A DNA stretch of 7,224 nucleotides, taken from positions 1 through 7,224 of the forward strand of contig DGJT01000024.1 in assembly GCA_002387565.1 (NCBI GenBank), given 5' to 3'. This DNA comes from Akkermansiaceae bacterium UBA4589 (GTDB lineage: Bacteria > Verrucomicrobiota > Verrucomicrobiia > Verrucomicrobiales > Akkermansiaceae). A model generated the notes under the pieces. That model was not told the origin of the DNA and ran no database searches. It worked only from the letters and a program-made list of their open reading frames with translations. A program made the translations under genes and the position numbers. Every line of letters starts with the position of its first letter. Positions within the stretch are counted from its first letter, which is position 1. Positions 1 through 6,573 of the stretch are shown here, piece by piece.

Positions 1-587
1 CACGTACTTTGTACCAGACGACTCTGGAGCCTAACTATTTAGATATGGCTATCATACTTGCGGATACCGCGTACCCTCTGTTTGTAGATGAAGAGCAAGG
101 AGGTTTCTATGAATCTGCAGATACGGCAGACGTTGTACTAAGGCTCAAAGGAAATTATGATGGAGCTATTCCAGAGAGTGGTTCAGTAGCCAGTTTGGAA
201 TATCGTATTTTGGGAGAGATAACAGGCAAGGCTAGTTATATCGCTATAGCCAAACGTTCGATTATGGCGAATAGTGCCGCACTCACCAAGCAACCACACT
301 CACTGAGTTATTTGCTCAATACCGTCGATTACGAGCAGTCACAACAATTACACTTAGTCATTACAGGTGAGGAGAATTCAGAACGCAGCGCCTTGATTCA
401 AGCCAGTTTACAGAGCTACCAACCTAATTTAGTCATCATGGGCAATCAGGGGCAGGTAGATGGCTTTAGTCAGAGCTTAACTGATATTGATAATGTGGCG
501 ACAGCTTATTTATGTGAAGACCAGCATTGTAATGCTCCGACGAATGACGTAAATAAACTCAAAGAACTTTTAAATAATAACCTTTAA
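1..587 (+). CDS. Thioredoxin-domain/DUF255 (YyaL-like) protein, C-terminal part; 5' end outside the window
   Basis: The frame is open from the left edge (first full codon at base 3), so the true start lies upstream; about 194 codons are visible, ending in TAA at 585-587. In full-length members (often 600-700 aa) an N-terminal thioredoxin-like domain is followed by an alpha/alpha barrel resembling N-acylglucosamine 2-epimerases; only the end of the barrel and the tail are here. Diagnostic features are the GGFY stretch (bases 99-110), the conserved segment VLRLKGNYDGAIPESGS with the following SVASLEYRILGEITG-like helix, and a late C-x4-C pair (bases 513-530) followed by APTND, which matches the C-x4-C-x-xPT ending of the family. 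The biochemical role of the family is unsettled, so no reaction is assigned. The next gene follows after 19 bp on the same strand, so co-transcription is possible. No truncation or frameshift is visible within the part shown. Confidence 0.85.
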   Translation, partial: RTLYQTTLEPNYLDMAIILADTAYPLFVDEEQGGFYESADTADVVLRLKGNYDGAIPESGSVASLEYRILGEITGKASYIAIAKRSIMANSAALTKQPHSLSYLLNTVDYEQSQQLHLVITGEENSERSALIQASLQSYQPNLVIMGNQGQVDGFSQSLTDIDNVATAYLCEDQHCNAPTNDVNKLKELLNNNL

Positions 588-606
588 AAGGTTTAGATTC
601 ATACCT

Positions 607-1428
607 ATGAGCAGCTCATCATCACCATCTAGCTTAGGCTTATCATTACTCTCTTGGAAAGCGCCCAAGACATTAGCGGCAACCTTAGCGGCTTTACCTA
701 GCGAGTTTCTTGATTTATTTGAGGATAAAGTGATTTATTTTCAAGAAATCTCATCTAAAGATAGAGAGTTAGCTGAGCAGTATGGGTTTCGTTATGAAGG
801 CAATGATGCCAATGTAGGAATCAGAGAAGGGATTAAGCAGGCTGTGCTAGCCAATCAATGCGAGCAAGTGCTCTTCCTTGAGAATGATGTCTGTTTTAAT
901 CAAGAGCTGGATTCGGCTATCACTCAACTCAAAACAGCGCATCAAGCTTTAGTAGATGGAATCGTTCCTGTCGTACGCCTACGTCACCGCCAAGAACCAG
1001 GGCAAGCCTACCCAGCTATTGCTAAATACAAAAACTACTGGGGTGATGCCGCGACTCAAAATAGTACAAAGCTTAAACTAAAACGTCTCTTACGCCCAAC
1101 CAAGGCTCGCAAACTCATAGGTCAAGCTGTGATGGTACTCGACCATCCAGAGCAGCATTTCGACGCTCGCGACATCCAATTACAAGAGCAGAACTACTAC
1201 ACAGTAAACACCGCAGTCCTTCCATGGACGAACCAATCAATACTGCTTCAAAAAGAATGGTTTCTCAACACTCTGATTCCTATCGCCGAGGCCAGCAAAA
1301 CCAAACGCCACGTCAACGGTTTCCCAGATTTAGAAAAAGAGCTCAATAGCGCTTGGTGGCGTCAACAGACATTTAGAATGGGGGTGTCAAATCCAGGGAT
1401 ATTTACGCATCATCGCCTCGACAGATGA
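607..1428 (+). CDS. GT-A-fold glycosyltransferase-like protein
   Basis: A 273-residue soluble protein with no signal peptide or membrane span. After a serine-rich N-terminal tail (residues 2-9) it opens with a GT-A-like first strand and helix (LSLLSWKAPKTLAATLAAL). A GNDANVGIREGIKQA segment follows near residues 65-79, as in nucleotide-sugar transferases that read 'N-x-x-N-x-G', then a strand ending in LFLEND (89-94) at the place of the DxD metal/nucleotide-sugar motif. The acidic residues there are E92 and D94, so the motif is END rather than a classical DxD. The C-terminal half contains tryptophans and a WTNQSILLQKEWF segment but nothing I can tie to a named family. Donor and acceptor are unknown. 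No strong ribosome binding site precedes ATG 607; AAAAGG at 586-591 is too far away. The fold call is by pattern only. A catalytically inactive member is possible. Confidence 0.65.
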   Translation: MSSSSSPSSLGLSLLSWKAPKTLAATLAALPSEFLDLFEDKVIYFQEISSKDRELAEQYGFRYEGNDANVGIREGIKQAVLANQCEQVLFLENDVCFNQELDSAITQLKTAHQALVDGIVPVVRLRHRQEPGQAYPAIAKYKNYWGDAATQNSTKLKLKRLLRPTKARKLIGQAVMVLDHPEQHFDARDIQLQEQNYYTVNTAVLPWTNQSILLQKEWFLNTLIPIAEASKTKRHVNGFPDLEKELNSAWWRQQTFRMGVSNPGIFTHHRLDR

Positions 1429-1468
1429 ATTAAATAGTTCTTTTGACAAGAATAACTGATTTACTTCG

Positions 1469-1559
1469 GTGAGTTGCTTTAATCTACAAAGTTAAATACC
1501 TTGCATCTCAAGCAATCTAAGGTTCTGCAAGCTTGAGATAGATAATAGTGAGTTGCTTT
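1469..1559. repeat. Direct repeat GTGAGTTGCTTT, two copies
   Basis: The 12-mer GTGAGTTGCTTT occurs at 1469-1480 and again, identically, at 1548-1559, with start points 79 bp apart. Between the copies lies a 9-bp inverted repeat. The similarity does not obviously continue beyond the 12-mer. The copies could be remnants of a small dispersed repeat element or the edges of a structured RNA; function is unknown. Confidence 0.6.
1505..1539. repeat. Perfect 9-bp inverted repeat (potential hairpin)
   Basis: ATCTCAAGC at 1505-1513 pairs perfectly with GCTTGAGAT at 1531-1539, leaving a 17-base loop. No T-run follows, so it is not a convincing intrinsic terminator. It is flanked on both sides by the GTGAGTTGCTTT repeat, which makes one composite structured patch. 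Confidence 0.55.
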
Positions 1560-1747
1560 CATTTAGTGGCTATACCGCACATCAAATAACCTGAAAATTA
1601 CTCTATAGAGCTCATAAAAGGCTCTTATTTTGCTTTGGTTAATATATGTGAGAAATACATTGCGACATCAGTTTTTTGAGCTTTATGATAAAAAGTGATA
1701 TTTAAGGTTTTATTAGGAGAAAAAAAGGGCTATTATTTTTTTATACA

Positions 1748-1791
1748 AAATATAAACTAAAAATATAGTTATATTTATCATACGTTATAAC
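1748..1791 (+). promoter_or_regulatory. Operator-like dyad upstream of the Rrf2/NsrR-like gene
   Basis: An imperfect inverted repeat pairs AAATATAAACTA (1748-1759) with TAGTTATATTT (1766-1776), one base longer on the left arm, around a 6-base spacer. A self-complementary GTTATAAC follows at 1784-1791, repeating the GTTATA at 1768-1773. The block ends 19 bases before the regulator's ATG, so it probably overlaps the promoter: TATAGT at 1764-1769 is a possible -10, without a good -35. Rrf2 regulators commonly bind AT-rich dyads and repress their own genes, so autoregulation is an inference. The arms do not closely match the published enterobacterial NsrR site. Confidence 0.35.
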
Positions 1792-1810
1792 ACCAAACAT
1801 CCATCAACAC

Positions 1811-2254
1811 ATGAGAATTAATTTTCAAACCGAGTACGCTTTTAGGATTTTGATATTCCTACAAATTAAGCCAGACGAGAATATATCAACTAGGCAGATT
1901 GCAGAGGCTTTTAATATTTCTGTGACACATCTTAATAAAGTTAGTCAGCATTTAGTGAGATTAGGTTTGCTTGAGTCGACACGTGGTAGAAATGGCGGAA
2001 TCATGCTCGCTCAAGGTGTATTAGATAAAAAAGTAGGCGACGTTATGCGCGCGATCGAGCCGTCTGAAGATATAGCACAATGTAGGGGTAAAATAGGTTT
2101 AGCTCCATGCGCTATTAGTCCTGTATGTAAGTTGCAAGGTGTCTTAGCGGAGGGTAAGGAGGCTTTTTGGGGAAGCCTCAATCAATATACGCTCGGAGAG
2201 CTAGTCACTGGCGAGGAAAATGCCAATGATATAAGATTGCTGCTCTCTATGTAG
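1811..2254 (+). CDS. nsrR: Rrf2-family transcription regulator, NsrR-like (nitric-oxide-sensing Fe-S repressor)
   Basis: A 147-residue protein of normal Rrf2 length. Residues 1-60 form the winged helix, from RINFQTEYAFRILIFL through the recognition helix around ISVTHLNKVSQHLVRLGLL to the wing with the conserved RGRNGG (58-63). A dimerisation helix and the cluster loop follow. Three cysteines, C91, C100 and C106, sit in the Rrf2 positions, and C-x5-C-KL followed by YTLGELV strongly recalls NsrR rather than IscR. NsrR binds a 4Fe-4S cluster that reacts with NO and then releases genes of NO detoxification. Two differences are visible. The first gap is C-x8-C, against x4 in the E. coli protein as I recall it. 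Residue 8 is Glu where known NsrRs have the Asp that can act as fourth ligand. The start fits the family N-terminus, although there is no Shine-Dalgarno sequence. No NO-detoxification gene is adjacent. Rrf2 membership is secure; the NsrR assignment is likely. Confidence 0.8.
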   Translation: MRINFQTEYAFRILIFLQIKPDENISTRQIAEAFNISVTHLNKVSQHLVRLGLLESTRGRNGGIMLAQGVLDKKVGDVMRAIEPSEDIAQCRGKIGLAPCAISPVCKLQGVLAEGKEAFWGSLNQYTLGELVTGEENANDIRLLLSM

Positions 2255-2267
2255 TTTTTTTGATTTA

Positions 2268-3392
2268 CTAGAGTTTTACAAACTGATTGCCAGGTTGTTG
2301 TTGAGCTAAATCAAGGAGTTCTAGTTCCATAAGTTCAGCAAGTATCGTTTTTTGTTCAAGCTGGGTTTTTATAATGAGGTGATCTAAATCAATAGGAGAG
2401 CTAGATAGTTGTTGGTAAATGAGTTGTTGAGTAGGGTTTAATTGTCTGATTTTACTACTTTTAACAGGGGTAACCTCAGGTGTTGCGTAGGCGTAATTAG
2501 AAATAGCCGTTTGCAAGTGAGGAGATAAATCCTCTATAATATCTTCTGCACGGGTTACTAAAGTAGCTCCGTTACGTATTAAATCATGGCACCCAGTGGA
2601 ATTAGGGTGATCTATAGCTCCAGGTACAGCAAAGATATGTTTACCTAAATCTAGAGCTTGTTTGGCTGTAATCATGGAACCTGACTTTTTAGGAGATTCA
2701 ATGACAAGTGTGCCTAGTGACCATGCTGCGATAAGTCGATTACGTTGCGGGAAACTGTAGCGGGTTGGTTTCTGGGTAAGAGGGTATTCAGACACAATAC
2801 AACCTAATTCATCTGTAAGAATTTTTTCGGCAATGGGGCGACTCTCTTCTGGATAGAATTCGCACAGACCTGAACCAATAATGCCTACAGTTTGGGTCTG
2901 AGCTGCAATAGCGGCTTGATGAGCCATACTGTCAATACCTCGAGCTAATCCAGATACAATAGTAAAACCTATTTTTCCTAAATGGTAGCTAATCTTTTTA
3001 GCTGTTTGTTCTCCATAAAAAGTAGAGGCTCTAGTTCCGATAACACTAATAGAAGGTTGATTGTTATCAGGCAACTTACCTTGGTAATACAGGATAAAGG
3101 GTTGATCATAGAGCTCATTGAGCTGTTGAGGGTAAACCTCGTCATGAGGTGTACAAATATTTATATTATACTTCTCAGCTAGCGAAACCTCCTGTTTGAG
3201 GTCAAAATAGGTATCCCATTTTTTTATAATAAACGCAACTTCTTGGTTAATACCTTGAATGCGCTCTAGTTGCTGTTGGTTAGCAAGGAATATTTGCTCA
3301 GGGCTACTAAATGAGCTGAGTAATTGTTTGGCTTTTTTTAGTCCTACTTTGGGTAGAGCATTAAGTGTGAGTAGAGCTTCTTGAGGAGTCAT
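2268..3392 (-). CDS. dprA: DNA-processing protein DprA (Smf), RecA loader in transformation
   Basis: This 374-residue cytoplasmic protein carries the full three-part DprA layout. Residues 1-60 are the helical SAM/HhH-type N-terminus (TPQEALLTLNALPKVG). Residues about 80-290 are the Rossmann-fold core, with GTR at 119-121 (usually GSR), SGLARGID at 147-154, GSGL at 173-176, FPQRNRLIA at 214-222, GSMITA at 238-243 and the GCHDLIRNGA segment near 267-276. Residues about 312-374 are the small winged-helix domain. DprA protects incoming single-stranded DNA and loads RecA on it during natural transformation. All core motifs look intact, so an active protein is expected. It is the second gene of a leftward pair, 44 bp downstream of the coiled-coil gene, and converges on the nsrR-like gene with only 13 bp between stops. 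No hairpin terminator is visible in that gap. Upstream of ATG only TAGG, 12 bases away, resembles a ribosome site. Confidence 0.95.
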   Translation of the reverse strand: MTPQEALLTLNALPKVGLKKAKQLLSSFSSPEQIFLANQQQLERIQGINQEVAFIIKKWDTYFDLKQEVSLAEKYNINICTPHDEVYPQQLNELYDQPFILYYQGKLPDNNQPSISVIGTRASTFYGEQTAKKISYHLGKIGFTIVSGLARGIDSMAHQAAIAAQTQTVGIIGSGLCEFYPEESRPIAEKILTDELGCIVSEYPLTQKPTRYSFPQRNRLIAAWSLGTLVIESPKKSGSMITAKQALDLGKHIFAVPGAIDHPNSTGCHDLIRNGATLVTRAEDIIEDLSPHLQTAISNYAYATPEVTPVKSSKIRQLNPTQQLIYQQLSSSPIDLDHLIIKTQLEQKTILAELMELELLDLAQQQPGNQFVKL

Positions 3393-3436
3393 AGTTATGA
3401 TGGCCTAGAGTAGCTTAGAGCACAACAGGCTGAACC

Positions 3437-4090
3437 TTAATAAAAGATAAGCTCATCACCAATACTGATAGGTGCTTTGAGCATTTTAGGTTCTACATCT
3501 GCAGAAGCTCTGTTACCATCTATAGTGGCTACGGTTATTTTACCTAACAAATTACCTTTGCGGCGAATAGTGAGTACGTCGCCCGATTTAACATATTCAG
3601 GTTTTTTAAGCTCTAAATTAACTAGATTAAAATCCATGTTTACATAAGTAATCACACCCATAACCGTAGCATTATTGATGATTTTAAGTTTGCTATTGGT
3701 ACGGTTAATTTGAGCTTGTTGCTCAGGGGAAATAGGTTGTTGGAATGTAGTTTCGACTTTTGGCAGAGGTTTGCTTTGAGCTTGGGCTAATTTAGTTTCT
3801 AAGTTTTCTTTAAGTTGTGCTTGCTGCTTTTGAAAGTCTTCAAATTGTTGCTGCATTTGAGCTTTTATCTGAGCTAACTCATCAGCCTTATTTGTTTCTT
3901 TTTCTTTGTTATGTTTAGCTAAAATCACTTTTTCTTCATGTTCTTGAATAATAGGATTTAAGCTAGACTGTAGAGTTGAGAGTTTTTGGCTAACCTCTGC
4001 TAATTTAGTGTTTTTATCATAAATTAATACCATCACTAAAATGATGGCTAGAGAAATTAAAAATATAGGATTTTTAGTATCTATTTGCAT
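3437..4090 (-). CDS. Membrane-anchored coiled-coil protein with small C-terminal beta domain, function unknown
   Basis: I do not recognise a named family. The 217-residue protein starts with a single hydrophobic helix (about residues 8-24, from PIFLISLAIILVM), with no clear cleavage site, so it is probably an N-terminal anchor. Residues about 30-108 are rich in E, K, Q and A with heptad-like leucine spacing and are predicted coiled coil. A proline-containing linker (about 109-125) follows. Residues about 138-217 look like a compact all-beta domain with alternating hydrophobics and two SGD/GDE turns (VKSGDVLTIRRKGNLLGKI and SIGDELIFY), of the kind seen in OB- or SH3-like folds. I have an impression of similar hypothetical proteins in Verrucomicrobiota, but cannot confirm it. 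It lies immediately upstream of dprA on the same strand, so co-expression is likely; a role in DNA uptake or in the envelope is speculation. Confidence 0.75.
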   Translation of the reverse strand: MQIDTKNPIFLISLAIILVMVLIYDKNTKLAEVSQKLSTLQSSLNPIIQEHEEKVILAKHNKEKETNKADELAQIKAQMQQQFEDFQKQQAQLKENLETKLAQAQSKPLPKVETTFQQPISPEQQAQINRTNSKLKIINNATVMGVITYVNMDFNLVNLELKKPEYVKSGDVLTIRRKGNLLGKITVATIDGNRASADVEPKMLKAPISIGDELIFY

Positions 4091-4181
4091 ATGTAATCAG
4101 ATATCATAATTTAAGTAGCTAACAAAGCTTTTTTTAAGGGAATCAAGCTGTATTTAATTACGCTATAAACAAAATCAGGCG

Positions 4182-4210
4182 TTGATTTCGCTCAGATTTT
4201 CAAGTATCTT
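4182..4210 (+). promoter_or_regulatory. Candidate sigma-70-type promoter for the htrA operon
   Basis: TTGATT at 4182-4187 and TATCTT at 4205-4210 are separated by exactly 17 bases; each matches four of six consensus positions. Transcription would start near 4217 and give a leader of about 25 bases before the htrA ATG. It lies in the 151-bp divergent gap, where a promoter for the leftward pair must also sit, but I could not pick that one out. Envelope-stress control of htrA is common in other bacteria; no sigma-E-type element is evident here. Confidence 0.35.
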
Positions 4211-4241
4211 ACCTTTAGTTTTTTAATTCATTATTTAATAT

Positions 4242-5687
4242 ATGTTAGCGAGAAAGAAAATAATTTTAGGAGCTTTTATTCTTAGCTTTATCTCAGCTAT
4301 TGCTATTAAATACTATGTGCAGGCAGCAGCTATTCAGGCTCAAAATCCAACGACCACACCTGTCAATTATACTTTGCAGCAGGATCACGCGATAGACATC
4401 TCTAGTATTGAACTTCTTCAAAGGCTTGATCAAGAATATATAAATTTAGCAGATGCGGTCACTCCTTCGGTGGTGAGTTTAGAAACCTCTGTGAATAGGG
4501 TTAGAGGGGTTGGGCGTGACTTTTTTGGGCGCAATCTTTTTCAATCTTATCAGCAAAACAGTGCTGGTTCAGGAGTCATTATATCTAAAGAGGGACACAT
4601 TATCACTAATCATCATGTGATTAATGATCAAGATGAAATTTATGTGATTCTTAGTGATGGCAGACGTTACAAATCCGAAGTTATAGGTTCTGATAGTATG
4701 TTAGATATTGCAGTACTTAAAATTGAAGACAAAAAAGAGTTTAACCCCTTAAAGTTTGGTGATTCTGACAAAGTTAAAGTAGGACAACAAGTTTTAGCCA
4801 TAGGGAATCCGTTTGGTTTAGGCGAGACAGTCACCAGAGGTATTATCTCTGCCAAAAACAGGGAACTCGGTGATCAAATGATACCTGTATTTCAAACAGA
4901 CGCTTCGATTAATCCAGGTAATTCAGGTGGACCACTCATCAATTTACAAGGAGAAATTATAGCGATTAATGTAGCCATTTATTCACAGAGCGCTAACCAA
5001 GGGTTTCAGGGTATTGGATTCTCTATACCTGCCAACGAAGTGCTAAGTGTCGTTGATCAGATATTGAAAAAAGGTAAGGTCATCAAAGGTTTCTTAGGTG
5101 TTTCATTTGCTAATGTAACTAATACCGAAGGCGCACTCATTCGAGAGGTGGTGGCTGAATCTCCTGCTGAGCAAGCAGGACTAGAGCCGCAGGACTTTGT
5201 GGTTAAATTTAATGGCACAAAGCTCAAGACAGCTAATCACCTAGCCTTACTTGTAGGTAGAGCCCCTGTAGACAGAGAAGTAGAAATAGAAGTCTCCAGA
5301 GCTAATAAAATCATTACATTAAAAGCTCAATTAGCCACGAAATCAATGCCGACTAGAGAGGCTGTTACCATTCCTTACCTTAGCCGCCAACAAATGCAAC
5401 AGGTGTTTAGGCATCTAGGCTTCTTCTGTCGTGATATCAATGACGAAGAAAAAGAGAAGTACCAATTCCTTACAGGAATAAAAGTAATGAAAGTAGCAGC
5501 AGGAGGATTCTCAGCAGCTCAAGGCCTGCAGCAGGGTGATATCATTTACGGGATTAATGGACAAATGATTGACTCTACAGAGGCCTTTTATGCTATTCTT
5601 TTAGATTCACTCAATAGAGAAAATTACTCTTCTCTAAATATTCAGCGTGAAGATGAGCGCTTAAAGCTTGATTTGCTCGTAGAGTAA
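4242..5687 (+). CDS. htrA: HtrA/Do-family periplasmic serine protease (DegP/DegQ-like), two PDZ domains
   Basis: The 481-residue length is typical of Do-type proteases. Residues 5-30 form a hydrophobic signal sequence or anchor after LARKK, with an alanine-rich stretch (VQAAA) that could be cut, so the enzyme should work in the periplasm. The trypsin-like domain (about 65-280) has a complete catalytic triad: H125 in TNHHVI, D155 in LDIAVLKI and S228 in GNSGGPL. The LA loop before SAGSGVII is short compared with DegP. PDZ1 runs about 285-370 (beginning KGFLGVSF) and PDZ2 about 385-481; PDZ2 is the more divergent. Such proteases degrade or chaperone misfolded envelope proteins. It is the first gene of a rightward run, with the metallo-hydrolase 19 bp downstream. 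No Shine-Dalgarno sequence precedes ATG 4242, but the signal sequence begins sensibly there and no better start is seen. Confidence 0.95.
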   Translation: MLARKKIILGAFILSFISAIAIKYYVQAAAIQAQNPTTTPVNYTLQQDHAIDISSIELLQRLDQEYINLADAVTPSVVSLETSVNRVRGVGRDFFGRNLFQSYQQNSAGSGVIISKEGHIITNHHVINDQDEIYVILSDGRRYKSEVIGSDSMLDIAVLKIEDKKEFNPLKFGDSDKVKVGQQVLAIGNPFGLGETVTRGIISAKNRELGDQMIPVFQTDASINPGNSGGPLINLQGEIIAINVAIYSQSANQGFQGIGFSIPANEVLSVVDQILKKGKVIKGFLGVSFANVTNTEGALIREVVAESPAEQAGLEPQDFVVKFNGTKLKTANHLALLVGRAPVDREVEIEVSRANKIITLKAQLATKSMPTREAVTIPYLSRQQMQQVFRHLGFFCRDINDEEKEKYQFLTGIKVMKVAAGGFSAAQGLQQGDIIYGINGQMIDSTEAFYAILLDSLNRENYSSLNIQREDERLKLDLLVE

Positions 5688-5696
5688 ACTCATAGT

Positions 5697-5701
5697 AGGG
5701 G
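5697..5701 (+). promoter_or_regulatory. Shine-Dalgarno sequence of the metallo-hydrolase gene
   Basis: AGGGG ends 5 bases before ATG 5707 and fixes that start. It is the only clear ribosome binding site in the window. Confidence 0.6.
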
Positions 5702-5706
5702 CTGTT

Positions 5707-6519
5707 ATGTCCGAGCTATCAACCATTACATTTCTAGGTACAGGAACTTCTGTTGGAGTACCTGTCATTGGTTGTGAGTGTGACATCTGCCTATCCCAAG
5801 ATAGCAAAAATAAACGCTTACGTAGTTCTATATATGTCGAGTTAGCCGGCTTTAAATTCATCATTGACTCTGGGCCAGATATCAGACAACAGAGCCTAAG
5901 AGCTGGACTCACCCAATTAGATGCCGTTCTTATAACGCATATCCATACCGATCATATTGCAGGCTTTGATGATTTGCGTGCTTTTTGTTGGCGCAGGGAC
6001 ACACCACTACCTATTTACAGCCATCAAGAAACTTTAGAAAAATTAGCAAAAACCTTTCATTGGGGCTTTGCCAAAACCCCTTACCCAGGCTACTTGTCTG
6101 TTCAGGCTCACCCTGTGACAGAGCCATTTAACCTTAGCCCACAGATACAAGTCACGCCGCTCTTAGTTGAGCATGGCTCTGTAGCTACCTATGGCTATCG
6201 CATAGACTGTTTGATTCCAAATTTAACTATTCAATCATGGGCTTATATCAGCGATGTAAAAATAATTCCAGAGGCAACCCTTGCTCAATTACAGGGATTA
6301 GACTTGTTAATCATAGATGGCTTGCGCTGGGCGGAACATCCTAGCCATTTTAATATCCAAGAAGCCACCCAACTCATCGAGCAACTAGCCGTACCCCAAG
6401 CCTATCTCACGCATATATCTCACGAGGTAGAGCATCATGACCTCATCAGTAAACTCCCACCACACATCCAACCTGCCTATGATGGCTTAGTGGTTGGGTT
6501 AGGCATAAATAATGAGTAG
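5707..6519 (+). CDS. PhnP-like metallo-beta-lactamase-fold hydrolase
   Basis: A 270-residue cytoplasmic protein of the MBL superfamily, close to the PhnP / phosphoribosyl cyclic phosphodiesterase branch. It begins with the branch signature GTGTSVGVP (11-19) and a C23-x-C25-x2-C28 cluster, which in PhnP binds a structural zinc. The metal-site motif T-H78-x-H80-x-D82-H83 follows, continuing as the typical GFDDLR. Further candidate ligands are H156 in VEHGS, D183 in YISD and H236 in YLTHISH, with H214 in HPSHFN as a possible catalytic histidine. All expected residues are present, so an active phosphodiesterase is likely. The substrate is uncertain, because many members occur far from phosphonate genes, as here. 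The gene is 19 bp downstream of htrA and 54 bp upstream of hisI, which supports one transcript. Proximity to hisI, whose substrate carries a phosphoribosyl group, is suggestive but proves nothing. Confidence 0.85.
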   Translation: MSELSTITFLGTGTSVGVPVIGCECDICLSQDSKNKRLRSSIYVELAGFKFIIDSGPDIRQQSLRAGLTQLDAVLITHIHTDHIAGFDDLRAFCWRRDTPLPIYSHQETLEKLAKTFHWGFAKTPYPGYLSVQAHPVTEPFNLSPQIQVTPLLVEHGSVATYGYRIDCLIPNLTIQSWAYISDVKIIPEATLAQLQGLDLLIIDGLRWAEHPSHFNIQEATQLIEQLAVPQAYLTHISHEVEHHDLISKLPPHIQPAYDGLVVGLGINNE

Positions 6520-6542
6520 CAGGTTAATTCTTCATTGACTTT

Positions 6543-6566
6543 TGGAGTTGATAAATAGAGACTCCA
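6543..6566 (+). promoter_or_regulatory. Small hairpin just upstream of hisI
   Basis: TGGAGT (6543-6548) pairs perfectly with ACTCCA (6561-6566) around a 12-base loop, ending 7 bases before the hisI ATG. A transcript hairpin here would cover the place where a ribosome binding site would lie. No T-run follows, so it is not an intrinsic terminator. A 6-bp stem can arise by chance. Confidence 0.3.
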
Positions 6567-6573
6567 CAGCACT

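Larger units (their letters stand above)
1429..1810. other. 382-bp non-coding, AT-rich intergenic region upstream of the Rrf2 regulator
   Basis: No supported gene lies here; the open frames are under 20 codons and lack ribosome binding sites. It holds a 12-base direct repeat (1469-1480 and 1548-1559), a perfect 9-bp inverted repeat (1505-1513 with 1531-1539) and a palindrome CTCTATAGAG at 1601-1610. It also holds a weak 5-bp stem AGAGC/GCTCT (1607-1611 with 1621-1625) followed by TATTTT, which might be a poor terminator for the glycosyltransferase gene. The last 70 bases are very AT-rich and contain an operator-like dyad described separately. A perfect TTGACA at 1443-1448 has no matching -10 element at normal spacing. 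Confidence 0.7.

Noticed and set aside
1648..1698. Tiny GTG-started open frame of about 16 codons upstream of nsrR
   Set aside because: It has no ribosome binding site and is too short to distinguish from chance in AT-rich DNA.
1715..1719. AGGAG motif resembling a ribosome binding site
   Set aside because: No start codon lies at suitable distance; the nearest gene start is about 90 bases away.
2255..2267. T-run between the convergent nsrR and dprA stops as a terminator
   Set aside because: Seven T residues are present, but I see no stem in front of them on either strand.
2982..3182. 66-codon plus-strand open frame inside dprA
   Set aside because: It is antisense to intact DprA core coding sequence, has no recognisable domain or ribosome site, and is explained as a shadow frame.
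4667..4855. 62-codon minus-strand open frame inside htrA
   Set aside because: It overlaps the HtrA catalytic domain, whose motifs are intact; its composition is that of a reverse-frame shadow.
5661..5912. 83-codon minus-strand open frame across the htrA/hydrolase junction
   Set aside because: It runs against the zinc-cluster and GTGTSVGVP coding region of the hydrolase and resembles no protein I recognise.
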